DNA of 64,000 nt from Comamonas antarctica (GTDB taxonomy: Bacteria; Pseudomonadota; Gammaproteobacteria; Burkholderiales; Burkholderiaceae_C). The notes beneath the pieces are model-generated. The model did not search any database. It had not been told where the DNA came from and was given only the letters and a program-made list of their open reading frames with translations. This document shows, piece by piece, positions 30,725 through 39,589 of this stretch. The first letter of the stretch is position 1. Each line of letters begins with the position of its first letter. The stretch spans positions 4,124,001-4,188,000 of the forward strand of contig NZ_CP054840.1 of the NCBI RefSeq assembly GCF_013363755.1, written 5' to 3'. Made by a program: the position numbers and the translations under genes.

Positions 30725-31402
30725 TCAAGCCGCCACCCGTCCCTGCCGCGCCGCCTGCAAGGTATGCAAGGTGATCTTCTTCACCTCGTCGCGGCTCACC
30801 GCAATATGCTTTTGCAGCAGCGCCTTGGTCTGCAAGGTGTCGCGGGCCAGCAGCGTGCGCAGGATCTGCGCATGCTCGTCGTAGGCCGCATCGATGCGGT
30901 AGTTGCGCGTGAATTCGAGGCGCCGCACGACGCGGATGCGTTCCGTGAGGTCGCAGTGGATGCGTGCCATCTCCAGGTTGCCGCTGGCATGCACCAGCGC
31001 CATGTGGAAGGCCTCATCCATCTGCGAGACTTCGGCGCAGGCGGCGAGACGCTCGCCCCGGTCGACGCACCATAGCGCGCACAGCGGCGCCAGCCGTTGC
31101 GCGAGATCGGGCGCCGCGCCAAGCAGGTCGATGGCCGCGCATTCGAGCACCGAGCGCACGTCGTAGAGCTGCTCGAACACATGGAAGTCGATGCTGTTCA
31201 CCAGCCAGCCGAGCTTGGGCATGACCGAGATATAACCTTCGCGCTGCAGCCGCACCAGGGCCTCGCGGATCGGCGTGCGGCTCATGCCCAGCAGGGCGCT
31301 GACCTCGTTTTCGCTGAAGCGGTCGCCCGGCACGAAATGGAAGTTGTCTAGCGCCTGCTTTAGCTGCGCATATGCCGAGGCGGCAAGGCTGATCTGGGTC
31401 AC
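30725..31402 (-). CDS. GntR family transcriptional regulator, FCD subfamily
   Basis: A 225-residue regulator with an N-terminal winged helix (SRTPIREALVRLQREGYI, about 40-57) and an all-helical FCD ligand domain. It should bind palindromes with GT/AC cores and leave DNA when its ligand is present. The start is a GTG at 31402, because AGGAG lies 6 bases before it. A longer reading from 31453 would run back into the allophanate hydrolase gene. It follows that gene by 32 bp in the same direction, so it is probably in its operon and autoregulated through the operator at 33253-33264. The other likely target is 27061-27072. Confidence 0.93.
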   Translation of the reverse strand: MTQISLAASAYAQLKQALDNFHFVPGDRFSENEVSALLGMSRTPIREALVRLQREGYISVMPKLGWLVNSIDFHVFEQLYDVRSVLECAAIDLLGAAPDLAQRLAPLCALWCVDRGERLAACAEVSQMDEAFHMALVHASGNLEMARIHCDLTERIRVVRRLEFTRNYRIDAAYDEHAQILRTLLARDTLQTKALLQKHIAVSRDEVKKITLHTLQAARQGRVAA

Positions 31403-31434
31403 GCAAGTCTCCTGATTTCTTGTAGTGGGGCGGT

Positions 31435-33240
31435 CTAGCGCAGGCTCTGGCAATAGGCGCGCCAGCCGCCAAACGCCGTGATGTCGGTGGCTTGCGCCAG
31501 CGCATGGCCTTCGCAGATGAAGCCCTTGCAGGTCGTGCCGTTGGCCAGCGTGACCGTGCCTATGCCCAGCGGTGCGGGCACGCCCGCGACAAAGCGGCCG
31601 AAGTGGGCCAGCGGCATGTCCCAGACCTCGACGGCAATCGCGGCGCCGTTCTGCACCGCGCCGCCTTCGCTGCGCGAAAGTCCGGGCTTGGGCGGCACCG
31701 TGCCCTGCAAGGCGTAGAGGCGGTAGTCGGCGCTGGTATGGGTGGCTTCGCGCAGGCGCGCGCCACAGGCCAGCAGTTCATGGTTCAGCGGCATGCCGTG
31801 CAGGTGCGCGCCGACCACGGCCACCGCCACCATGTCGCCCTGCGCCGCCACGCTCCAGGTGCCGGGTGCGGCGGTGGCACCGGCCTTGAGCCCGGTCACG
31901 CCCGCGGGCAGGCCGGCCTGCTGCTCGAGCTGCGCTGCCCAGCGCACCAGATCGGGCTCGCGCCAGCCTGGGGCGATCAGCGTGATGCCGAACGGCAGGC
32001 CGTCGGGTAGGCGGCGCGCGGGAATCGCGATCGCCGACCAGCCCAGCAGGTTCACGAAGTTGGTGTAGATGCCCATCTCCGAGTTGACGGCCATCGGGTC
32101 GGCCATGACTTCATCGATGCGCGGGTGGCGCGGTGCGGTGGGCACGCACAGCACGTCCCAGTCCTGCCAGAGCCGGTCGGCTTGCTGCTTGAGTTGCTGC
32201 AGCCGGTATTGCGCGGCAAAGGTGTCGGCCGCGGAAAACCGCTTCGCCACATCGAGCACGCTGCGCACCACCGGCACCATTTTCTCGGGCTGCTGTTCGT
32301 AGATGCTGCGCGCACCGACGACGCGCTCGGCCACCCAGGGGCCGTGGTACAGCAGCTGCGCCACCTCGAACAGCGTGTCGAACGGGATTTCTTCGAGCTG
32401 CGCGGTCTGCGCCTGCAGTTGCGCGCAGAAATCCGCAAATGCGGCTTCATAGGCAGGCGACAGCGGGCGCGCTGCCGGTGTTGCCACGCGCAGCTGCGCC
32501 AGCGGCTTGTGCGCGGGCGCCATGGGGCGCGCGCGCGAGTAGCCGTCGGCCGGGTCGTGGCCCTCCATCACCGACATGACGCTGGCGCTGTCCGCGACGG
32601 TGCAGGCCAGCACGCCAATGCAGTCCAGCGTGCGGCAGGCAGGCACCAAACCGGTGCCACTGACTGCACCAGGCGTGGGTTTGAGGCCGACGATCTGGTT
32701 GAAGCCCGCAGGCACGCGGCCCGAGCCCGCGGTATCGGTCGACAGTGCGAACGGCACCAGGCCGCGCGCCACGACCGATGCCGAACCCGAGCTCGAACCG
32801 CCGCTGATCAGGCGCGCGTCAAAGGTATTCGGCACCACGCCATAGGGCGAGCGCGTGCCGACCAGGCCGGTGGCAAACTGGTCGAGATTGGTTTTGCCCA
32901 GCACGATGGCACCGGCATTTCTGAGACGTTGGATCGCAAACGCATCGTTTTGCGCGACGTAGGCGAACTCCTCGCAGGCGGCAGTGGTGCGGAAACCCTC
33001 CACATCGATGTTGTCCTTGACCGCGAACGGCACGCCATACAGCGGCATCTGTTCGCGTCCCAGCGCCTGCTCCAGCGCCAGCAGTTCGTCGATCTGGTCC
33101 TGCAGCTGTTCGGCGCTGGCAATGCTGATCCAGGCGGTATCCGCTGCATCGCAGGCCAGCCGCTGCTGCTCCAGCAGTTCGGCAGGCGTTGCTCCCTGAG
33201 CATATGCGTTCTTCCAGTCTTCGAGGGTGCCGATCAGCAT
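31435..33240 (-). CDS. atzF: Allophanate hydrolase
   Basis: A 601-residue enzyme that splits allophanate (urea-1-carboxylate) to ammonia and CO2. The N-terminal amidase-signature domain has Lys75 (VKDN), cis-Ser149 (GGSSSGSA) and nucleophile Ser173 (DTAGSGRVPA). The spacing of 74 and 24 residues equals that recalled for AtzF of Pseudomonas sp. ADP (91/165/189). The C-terminal part is the AtzF-specific domain. The ATG at 33240 has AAGG eight bases upstream; an ATG at 33255 has none. No urea carboxylase or biuret hydrolase is present, so allophanate must come from elsewhere or from the hydrolase operon. A sigma54-type promoter and GntR-like operator precede it. Confidence 0.93.
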   Translation of the reverse strand: MLIGTLEDWKNAYAQGATPAELLEQQRLACDAADTAWISIASAEQLQDQIDELLALEQALGREQMPLYGVPFAVKDNIDVEGFRTTAACEEFAYVAQNDAFAIQRLRNAGAIVLGKTNLDQFATGLVGTRSPYGVVPNTFDARLISGGSSSGSASVVARGLVPFALSTDTAGSGRVPAGFNQIVGLKPTPGAVSGTGLVPACRTLDCIGVLACTVADSASVMSVMEGHDPADGYSRARPMAPAHKPLAQLRVATPAARPLSPAYEAAFADFCAQLQAQTAQLEEIPFDTLFEVAQLLYHGPWVAERVVGARSIYEQQPEKMVPVVRSVLDVAKRFSAADTFAAQYRLQQLKQQADRLWQDWDVLCVPTAPRHPRIDEVMADPMAVNSEMGIYTNFVNLLGWSAIAIPARRLPDGLPFGITLIAPGWREPDLVRWAAQLEQQAGLPAGVTGLKAGATAAPGTWSVAAQGDMVAVAVVGAHLHGMPLNHELLACGARLREATHTSADYRLYALQGTVPPKPGLSRSEGGAVQNGAAIAVEVWDMPLAHFGRFVAGVPAPLGIGTVTLANGTTCKGFICEGHALAQATDITAFGGWRAYCQSLR

Positions 33241-33252
33241 GATGAATACCTT

Positions 33253-33264
33253 CATGTATACAAG
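33253..33264. promoter_or_regulatory. Putative GntR/FCD operator before allophanate hydrolase
   Basis: Plus-strand CATGTATACAAG (core TGTATACA) matches CTTGTGTACAAG at 27061-27072 in 10 of 12 positions. It lies at about +2 to +13 of the predicted sigma54 start, the same arrangement as the other site. Confidence 0.6.
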
Positions 33265-33277
33265 ATGCTGTGACAAA

Positions 33278-33292
33278 GCAGGTTGTGTGCCA
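33278..33292 (-). promoter_or_regulatory. Sigma54-type promoter of allophanate hydrolase
   Basis: On the minus strand, TGGCACACAACCTGC has the correct GG-N10-GC spacing and one deviation in the -12 box (CTGC for TTGC). The start would be near 33266, 26 bp before the ATG. A GCCAC-N7-GTGGC dyad lies just upstream (33299-33315). Confidence 0.65.
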
Positions 33293-33428
33293 GATGCTGC
33301 CACGCGGCCCGTGGCGCTGAACAATGGCGGCCAGCCCACGGCCATCGACGCCTTCCGCTTGGCGGAGGAAGTGTTCAAGGACATGGAGATCGGAGGCAGC
33401 GCGGGCGCCGGCGCGCGCTGCATCGGCG

Positions 33429-34205
33429 TCAGTGCTTTTGCTGCGTCGCCAGATGGCGCTCCAGTGCCTGGCGTGCACGCTGGGCCTCACCGGCGCCGAC
33501 ACGCTCCTGCAGCACCGCCGCCACCTGCTGCAACTGCGCGCTGGTGAGCCCGACATTCAGGCTGATGCGCATATGCGACTGCAACTGCGAGTCGGCGCCT
33601 TCGAGCGCCGCAAGCATGCCCAGCGTGGCCAGTTCGCGGCTGTGCCAATCGAGGTTGTCGCGCTCGAAGATATCGCCGAACAAATGTGTTTTCAGGTACT
33701 CGTCCACCGCGGGCGCGAAGTCGAACAGCGCGCCCTTGACAGGGCCGCCCGACAGCCGCGTCTGGTTCGCGGTGCCCGCGGCCAGCAGGGCGTCGCCCTG
33801 GGGCGCGGCGCGGCTGGGCAGATTGCCAGGGGCGTCGGCGATGCCGCGCTGCTGGCGCGATTGCAGCACCTGCATCAGCGCGCCCAGCGCATTGAGGCTG
33901 CGCGGGAAACCGGCATAGGCATAGAGCTGGACCAGCACTTCCTTGATCTCGTTCACGCTGAGCCCTGCCGACAGGCCTTGCTCCAGCGCCGTCTTGAGCT
34001 GGTCGATAGCGCCGGCCGCGGCAAACGCCGAGATCGGCACGATGGCCTGCTGGCGCGCCGTGAGCGTGCTGGACTGGGTCTGCGGGATGCTTGGGTGCTG
34101 CATGGTGCGGGTCTCCTGCGCTGCATGTCCGGTGACTGCGATGCCGGCAAGGGCCGCCACGAGAAGGGCCTGGCCCAGTGCCTTATTTGCCTTCGTATTG
34201 TGCAT
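33429..34205 (-). CDS. Secreted carboxymuconolactone decarboxylase-like protein
   Basis: A 258-residue protein of the CMD/AhpD-like superfamily with a duplicated helical domain (about 70-120 and 185-245). A signal peptide (ALGQALLVAALAGIAVTGHA) places it in the periplasm, which is unusual for classic decarboxylases but common for CMD proteins paired with a cupin. ELATLGMLAAL is a typical CMD segment. The catalytic CxxC of AhpD is absent. The gene overlaps the cupin gene by 23 bp. Function is probably redox or detoxification, unproven. Confidence 0.88.
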   Translation of the reverse strand: MHNTKANKALGQALLVAALAGIAVTGHAAQETRTMQHPSIPQTQSSTLTARQQAIVPISAFAAAGAIDQLKTALEQGLSAGLSVNEIKEVLVQLYAYAGFPRSLNALGALMQVLQSRQQRGIADAPGNLPSRAAPQGDALLAAGTANQTRLSGGPVKGALFDFAPAVDEYLKTHLFGDIFERDNLDWHSRELATLGMLAALEGADSQLQSHMRISLNVGLTSAQLQQVAAVLQERVGAGEAQRARQALERHLATQQKH

Positions 34206-34665
34206 CGGTGACTTTCTCCAGCCATTGGACGTTCTGGCCCTGCTCGGTGGTACCGGTCACGGCCAGGTGGGTCATTGCGGCATGCGGCGCAGCGCCATGC
34301 CAGTGCTTGACGCCGGGCGGGCACCAGACGACATCGCCGGCGTGGATCTGCTGCACCGGCTTGCCCCATTCCTGCGTCAGGCCCGTGCCTGCCGTCACCA
34401 GCAGCCGCTGGCCGCGCGGATGGGTATGCCAGGCCGAGCGCGCGCCGGGCGCAAACGTCACGCGGCCGCCCGAGGCATTGATCTCGCCGTTGGCGGGCCA
34501 GACTGGCTCCACCTGCACCTGGCCGGTGAAGTATTCGGCCGAGCCCATGCTGGCCTGCTGCGTGCCGGCACGCGTGATCTCCTGCGGCGCCGCGCCCGCG
34601 GCAGCCGCATGCAGTGCCGTGGCCGTCGCCGCGCACAACGCACTTTTCAGAAGGGGTTTCTTCAT
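34183..34665 (-). CDS. Secreted cupin-domain protein
   Basis: About 160 residues, with a signal peptide (MKKPLLKSALCAATATALHA) and one cupin barrel. The metal-binding motif appears as WHTHPRGQRLLVTAG, with a second His in GVKHWHGA. Such proteins are usually annotated as cupin/quercetinase-like and accompany CMD proteins. The ATG at 34665 is chosen over one at 34767 because it gives a signal peptide and leaves room for the divergent LysR gene. The two secreted proteins probably act together, and LysR probably controls them. Confidence 0.88.
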   Translation of the reverse strand: MKKPLLKSALCAATATALHAAAAGAAPQEITRAGTQQASMGSAEYFTGQVQVEPVWPANGEINASGGRVTFAPGARSAWHTHPRGQRLLVTAGTGLTQEWGKPVQQIHAGDVVWCPPGVKHWHGAAPHAAMTHLAVTGTTEQGQNVQWLEKVTDAQYEGK

Positions 34666-34741
34666 GGTCTTGCATTCCGGTATTGATGACCCGGGCCACT
34701 TTAGAACCTGCGGCATTGGTTGATAAGATGGAAAAATCCGC

Positions 34742-34755
34742 ATGCACCCGTGCAT
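34742..34755. promoter_or_regulatory. Palindrome before the LysR gene
   Basis: ATGCAC-CC-GTGCAT, a perfect dyad ending 12 bp before the LysR ATG. The spacing is not that of a classic T-N11-A LysR box, so its role is uncertain. Confidence 0.35.
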
Positions 34756-34766
34756 CGAATTCACCA

Positions 34767-35666
34767 ATGCAAAAACCCAATCTGAATGATCTGCAGGCCT
34801 TTGTGACCGTGGCGCGCGAACGCAGCTTCACGCGCGCCGCGGCGCAGCTGGGCATGTCGCGCTCGGCGCTGAGCCACTGCATGCGCACGCTCGAGGAGCG
34901 GCTGGGCCTGCGGCTGCTGACGCGCACCACGCGCAGCGTCTCCACCACCGAAGCCGGCGCGCGCCTGCTGGCGACGGTGGCGCCGCGGTTGCAGGAAATC
35001 GATCTCGAAATCGGCTCGCTGGCCGCGCTGCGCGACCAGCCCGCGGGCACGGTGCGCATCACCGCGCATGACCATGCCATCACCACCGCGCTGTGGCCGC
35101 GGCTCATGCCGCTGATGCAGCAGTACCCCGATGTGCAGATCGAGCTCAGCGTCGACTATGCAATGACCGACATCGCGGCGCAGCGCTTCGATGCGGGCGT
35201 GCGCACCGGCAACCGCGTCGACAAGGACATGATTGCCGTGCCCATCGCGCCCGAGCTGCGCATGGCGGTGGCGGCGTCGCCGCAATACCTCGAGGGCAGG
35301 CGCCTGCCCAAGCAGCCGCAGGATCTGGTGCAGCACCGCTGCATCAACCTGCGGCTGCCCACGCATGGCGGCCTCTACGCCTGGGATTTCGAGAAGAAGG
35401 GACAGGCCCTGAATGTGCGTGTGCCGGGCCAGGCGACCTTCAACAACACCTATCTGATGCTGCAGGCGGCGCTGGACGGCATGGGCTTCGCGTATGTGCC
35501 CTGGGACATCATGGCGCCGCACATTGCCGCGGGCCGGCTGGTGCCGGTGCTCGAGGACTGGTGGCCGACCTTTCCCGGCTACCACCTCTACTACGCCAAC
35601 CGCCGGCAGCTGGCGCCCGCGCTGGCGCTGGTGGTCGAGGCACTGCGCTACCGCAAGCCCGCTTAG
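34767..35666 (+). CDS. LysR family transcriptional regulator (divergent from cupin/CMD)
   Basis: A 299-residue LysR protein. The N-terminal helix-turn-helix (NDLQAFVTVARERSFTRAAA then LGMSRSALSHCMRTLEERLG) is followed by a substrate-binding domain of the CrgA type. The ATG at 34767 (MQKPNLNDL) gives the usual LysR start. A 101-bp divergent space separates it from the cupin gene. It probably regulates the cupin/CMD pair. Confidence 0.93.
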   Translation: MQKPNLNDLQAFVTVARERSFTRAAAQLGMSRSALSHCMRTLEERLGLRLLTRTTRSVSTTEAGARLLATVAPRLQEIDLEIGSLAALRDQPAGTVRITAHDHAITTALWPRLMPLMQQYPDVQIELSVDYAMTDIAAQRFDAGVRTGNRVDKDMIAVPIAPELRMAVAASPQYLEGRRLPKQPQDLVQHRCINLRLPTHGGLYAWDFEKKGQALNVRVPGQATFNNTYLMLQAALDGMGFAYVPWDIMAPHIAAGRLVPVLEDWWPTFPGYHLYYANRRQLAPALALVVEALRYRKPA

Positions 35667-35690
35667 CGGCGCGGGCGGGCGGTCTTCATT

Positions 35691-37058
35691 TCAGGCCGCA
35701 AGAGCCTGTTCGGCGCGCGCCGCGCGCGCCAGCGCCGCCGGGTGCTGCGGCCGCGCCAGGCCCAGGTGCTCGCGCAGCGTGCGGCCCGCGTATTCGGTGC
35801 GGAACAGGCCGCGGCGGCGCAGCTCGGGCAGCACCAGTTCGATGAAGTCGTCGAGGCCGCCGGGAAACCACGGGCCCATGATGTTGAAGCCGTCGGCGCC
35901 GCCTTCCTCGAACCATTGCTGCAATTGGTCGGCAATGGTCTTGGGCGTGCCCACCACCTGCTGGTGGCCGCGCGCGCCCGCGATCTTCAGGTACAGCTGG
36001 CGGATCGACAGGCCGTCGCGGCGCGCGAGATCGATGAGCAGGCGCTGGCGGCTTTGCGGGCCCTCGGTGGGCGGCAGCTCGGGCAGCGGGCCGTCGACGG
36101 GATAGCCCGACAAGTCCACGCCGCCCGAGATGCCCGCTAGCAGCGAGAGCCCGACCACCGGATCGATCAGCGACTGCAACTGTTCGAACTTCGCCTCGGC
36201 TTCCTCCTGCGTGCGGCCGACCACGGGAAAGATGCCGGGCATGATCTTCACGTCGTCGGGATGGCGGCCGTAGTGCTGCACGCGGGCCTTGATGGCGGCA
36301 TAGAAGCTCTGCGCCTCGGCAAAGGTCTGATGCGCGACAAAGATCACCTCGGCGGTGCGCGCCGCCAGCTCGCGCCCGTCTTCGGAGGCGCCGGCCTGCA
36401 CCACCACCGGGCGGCCCTGCGGCGAACGCGCGACGTTGAGCGGGCCGCGCACCTGGAAATGCGGGCCCTTGTGGTTCAGCGGGTGCAACTTGCTGGCATC
36501 GAAGTAGCTGCCGCTTTGCTGGTCGCGCACGAAGGAGTCGTCTTCCCAGCTGTCCCACAGGCCGGTCACCACGTCGTGGAATTCGGCGGCGCGGCGGTAG
36601 CGGTCGGCATGCGCGAACTGGTCGCTGCGGTTGAAATTCAGCGCCTCGGCCTTGGTCGCCGACGTCACCAGGTTCCAGCCCGCGCGCCCGCCCGAGATCT
36701 GGTCGAGCGAGGCGAACTTGCGCGCCAGGTTGTGGGGCTCGTGGTAGCTGGTGGAGGCGGTGGCGATCAGGCCGATGCGCTCGGTCACGGCGGCCAGGGC
36801 CGACAGCAGCGTCAGCGGCTCGAACTGGTCGCTGCGCGCGGTGCGCGCCAGCGCCTCGAGATTTTCCGAGCGCACCGCCACGCCGTCGGCCAGGAACACC
36901 GCGTCGAACTTCGCGGCCTCGGCCTTCTGCGCCAGTTGCACGTAATGGCGGAAATTGACGCCGGCATCGGCCTGGGCCCCGGGGTGGCGCCAGCCGGCGA
37001 TGTGGTGGCCGGTCTGCATCAGGAAGGCACCCAGCTTGATCTGCTTCTTGGTGGTCAT
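35691..37058 (-). CDS. LLM-class FMN-dependent monooxygenase (NtaA/SnaA/DszA group)
   Basis: A 455-residue flavin monooxygenase of the luciferase-like group that oxidises small molecules with reduced FMN from a separate reductase. The start MTTKKQIKLGAFLMQTGHHI at 37058 and the segment SGGRAGWNLVTSATKAEALN are typical of the nitrilotriacetate/dibenzothiophene-sulfone subgroup. It lies 25 bp after an SsuB-like ATPase on the same strand. With the Ssu-type transporter this suggests desulfonation or C-S/C-N cleavage of an imported organic compound. No flavin reductase gene is adjacent. Confidence 0.93.
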   Translation of the reverse strand: MTTKKQIKLGAFLMQTGHHIAGWRHPGAQADAGVNFRHYVQLAQKAEAAKFDAVFLADGVAVRSENLEALARTARSDQFEPLTLLSALAAVTERIGLIATASTSYHEPHNLARKFASLDQISGGRAGWNLVTSATKAEALNFNRSDQFAHADRYRRAAEFHDVVTGLWDSWEDDSFVRDQQSGSYFDASKLHPLNHKGPHFQVRGPLNVARSPQGRPVVVQAGASEDGRELAARTAEVIFVAHQTFAEAQSFYAAIKARVQHYGRHPDDVKIMPGIFPVVGRTQEEAEAKFEQLQSLIDPVVGLSLLAGISGGVDLSGYPVDGPLPELPPTEGPQSRQRLLIDLARRDGLSIRQLYLKIAGARGHQQVVGTPKTIADQLQQWFEEGGADGFNIMGPWFPGGLDDFIELVLPELRRRGLFRTEYAGRTLREHLGLARPQHPAALARAARAEQALAA

Positions 37059-37083
37059 GGAAGGCTTTCGGTGGAAGTGGAAA

Positions 37084-37950
37084 TCACCAGGCAAAGCGGA
37101 TGCGCCCGCTGGACAGGTCGGCAGCCGCCACGGGCTGCGCGGGCGGCGGCACATCGCTGGGGCCAACGCCGTCCGCGCCGCGCCCCAGGAAGTCGGCCAG
37201 CACGTCGTCGCGGATGCGGATGAATTCCGGGTCGCTGCGGTTGCGCGGGTGCGGCAGGTTCACGGGCACGATGCGGCGGATGCGGCCCGGGTGCGGCTGC
37301 ATCACCACCACGCGGTCGCCCAGGAACACCGCCTCTTCGACATCGTGCGTGACCAGCAGCATGGTGATGCGCTCCTTCTGCCAGATGCGCTGCAGCTCGC
37401 CCTGCAGGCGCGCGCGCGTCAGCGCATCGAGCGCGCCAAACGGCTCGTCGAGCAGCAGCACGCGCGGGCGGTTGACCAGCCCGCGCGCTATCGCCACGCG
37501 CTGCGCCATGCCGCCCGAGATCTGGTGCGGAAAGGATTTCTCGAAGCCTTCGAGGCCGACCAGCGCCACATGCTCGGCAATCAGCTTGCGCTTTTGCTGT
37601 GCGTTGAAGGTGGAGTTGCGCAGGCCGACGCCGATGTTCTGCTCCACCGTGAGCCAGGGAAACAGCCGGTGGTCCTGGAACACGATGCCGCGGTCCAGGC
37701 CCGGGCCGGTGATGCTTTCGTCGCCGATGGCGATGCGGCCGTCGTAGGCGGTGTCGAGTCCGAGCACCAGGCGCAGCAGCGTGGACTTGCCGCAGCCGCT
37801 GGCGCCGACGATGCTGACGAATTCGCCCGCGGGCAGTTCCAGGTCGATGTCCTGCAGCACCTGCAGGCTGCCGTCGCTGGACTGCGTGCTGTCGAAGCGC
37901 TTGGAGGCCACGTGGATGTGCAGATCATCTGCAAGAAGGGTGGTGGTCAT
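37084..37950 (-). CDS. ABC transporter ATP-binding protein (SsuB-like)
   Basis: A 288-residue ATPase with Walker A GASGCGKST, signature QISGGMAQRVAIARG, Walker B VLLLDEPFGALDALT and H-loop VTHDVEEA. It lies between the permease genes and the monooxygenase gene. The ATG at 37950 (MTTTLLADDLHIHVASKRF) is the natural start. A C-terminal Pro/Ala extension of about 30 residues is longer than usual. It should energise both permeases. Confidence 0.94.
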   Translation of the reverse strand: MTTTLLADDLHIHVASKRFDSTQSSDGSLQVLQDIDLELPAGEFVSIVGASGCGKSTLLRLVLGLDTAYDGRIAIGDESITGPGLDRGIVFQDHRLFPWLTVEQNIGVGLRNSTFNAQQKRKLIAEHVALVGLEGFEKSFPHQISGGMAQRVAIARGLVNRPRVLLLDEPFGALDALTRARLQGELQRIWQKERITMLLVTHDVEEAVFLGDRVVVMQPHPGRIRRIVPVNLPHPRNRSDPEFIRIRDDVLADFLGRGADGVGPSDVPPPAQPVAAADLSSGRIRFAW

Positions 37951-37979
37951 GGGATATGCCTTCGGGAACGTGAGAGGTT

Positions 37980-38750
37980 TCAGCGGCCGAGCCGCCGGGC
38001 GAGCGCGCGCTCCAGCATGCGCGCGCTGGCGTTCATGAGCCAGCCGACGAAGCCGATGGTGACCATGCCGAACAGCACCAGGTCCATGCGGAAATGCTCG
38101 CTGCCTTCGATCAGCAGATTGCCCACGCCGCGTCCCGACACCAGCAGGTATTCGGCGCCTATCGTCGCCAGCCACGAATACACCAGCGCCAGGTAGATGC
38201 CGGTGAAGATCGACGGCGCGGCCGAGGGCAGCACCACATGCCAGACGGTCTGGGCGCGCGTGTAGCCGTAGACGCGCGCGACTTCCAGCAGCGCGGCCGG
38301 CGTGTTGCGGATGCCGTCGGCGGTGTTGACCACGACCGGGACCAGCGCCGCCAGCGACAGGAACACCACCTTGGCGATATCGCCCAGGTCGAACCACACC
38401 GAGATCAGCGGAATCCACGCGAACAGCGAGATCTGCTTGAAGGTGTTGAAGCTCGGGCCGACGATGCGGTTGAAGCGCGGCCACAGGCCCAGCAGCGCGC
38501 CCAGCACCAGGCCGCCGCTGGTGCCGATCACGAAGCCGGTCAGCTCGCGCGCCAGGCTGGCGCGCAGGTTGAGCCAGAGCAGGCCGCTGCGGACCAGCTC
38601 CCAGCCGGTGTCAAGCACCTTGGCGGGCGACACCAGCAGCGCCGAGTTGACCAGGTCGAGCTTCGAGACCAGCGCCCACAGCGCGATGGCCACGACGGGC
38701 ACGACCAGGCCGCGCCAGCGCGCGCACAGGGAAGAAGGCGAGGTGCTCAC
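37980..38750 (-). CDS. ABC transporter permease (SsuC-like, second of two)
   Basis: About 256 residues with six predicted spans and the EAA loop LLEVARVYGYTRAQTVWHVV. The start is a GTG at 38750, preceded by AAGGA with about 5 bases spacing, and overlaps the other permease gene by 4 bp. Two adjacent SsuC-type permeases suggest a heteromeric channel. Confidence 0.9.
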   Translation of the reverse strand: MSTSPSSLCARWRGLVVPVVAIALWALVSKLDLVNSALLVSPAKVLDTGWELVRSGLLWLNLRASLARELTGFVIGTSGGLVLGALLGLWPRFNRIVGPSFNTFKQISLFAWIPLISVWFDLGDIAKVVFLSLAALVPVVVNTADGIRNTPAALLEVARVYGYTRAQTVWHVVLPSAAPSIFTGIYLALVYSWLATIGAEYLLVSGRGVGNLLIEGSEHFRMDLVLFGMVTIGFVGWLMNASARMLERALARRLGR

Positions 38751-39583
38751 AGCAGTCCTTTCGCAGTGGTGCGCGCGCCATGGCGCGCCGCGACGCGGGC
38801 TTCGGCAAGGTCCAGCAGCCGGTCGATGGCATAGCCCAGCGCGCCGACGATGATCACCGCGGCCATCACCAGATCGAGCTGGAACAGCTGGCGCCCGTAG
38901 ACGATCAGGTAGCCCAGGCCTTCGCTCGACGCCACCGGCTCCACCACCACCAGCGACAGCCAGGCCTTGGTGAAGCCCAGGCGCAGCCCGGTGAACAGCG
39001 TGGGCACGGCGGTGGGCACGACGATCTCCAGCACCTGCTGGCGCCGCGTGTAGCCGTAGACATCGCCGACCTCGAGCAGCGCGGCCGGCGTCTGGCGAAA
39101 GCCCTGCAGCGTTGCCAGCGTCACCGGCACCAGCGCGGCCTTGGCGATCAGGATGTATTTGAGCGGCTCGCCGATGCCCACCAGCAGCAGCACGAAGGGC
39201 AGCCAGCCCAGCACGGGAATCTGCACCAGCGCGTTGAACGCGGGCAGCAGATAGGCCTCGACGGTCTTCGACAGGCCCATGAACGCGCCCAGCAGCAGGC
39301 CCAGCGCGCTGCCCGCGACAAAGCCCACCAGCACGCGCTGCAGGCTGGCCTGGGCATGCAGCCACAGCTCGCCGCTGGTGGCCAGCTCGCTCAGCGTTTC
39401 CCAGACGAATTGCGGCGAGGGCAGCACCTGCGCCGGGATCCAGCCCTGGGCCGCGCCCACGGCCCAGAGCGCGAACAGCGCGATCGGCAGCACAAAGGGT
39501 TCGGCAGTGCGCACCACGCCGCCCAGGCGCTGGCGCCCGCGTGCGGCCGGTGTGGCCGCGGGGTAGGAGAGGGTATTGGCCAT
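38747..39583 (-). CDS. ABC transporter permease (SsuC-like, first of two)
   Basis: A 278-residue permease with an EAA loop (LLEVGDVYGYTRRQQVLEIV) closely resembling that of its neighbour, so the pair probably arose by duplication. About six hydrophobic spans. It lies 6 bp after the solute-binding protein stop and overlaps the next permease by 4 bp. Confidence 0.92.
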   Translation of the reverse strand: MANTLSYPAATPAARGRQRLGGVVRTAEPFVLPIALFALWAVGAAQGWIPAQVLPSPQFVWETLSELATSGELWLHAQASLQRVLVGFVAGSALGLLLGAFMGLSKTVEAYLLPAFNALVQIPVLGWLPFVLLLVGIGEPLKYILIAKAALVPVTLATLQGFRQTPAALLEVGDVYGYTRRQQVLEIVVPTAVPTLFTGLRLGFTKAWLSLVVVEPVASSEGLGYLIVYGRQLFQLDLVMAAVIIVGALGYAIDRLLDLAEARVAARHGARTTAKGLL

Positions 39584-39589
39584 GGCGGA

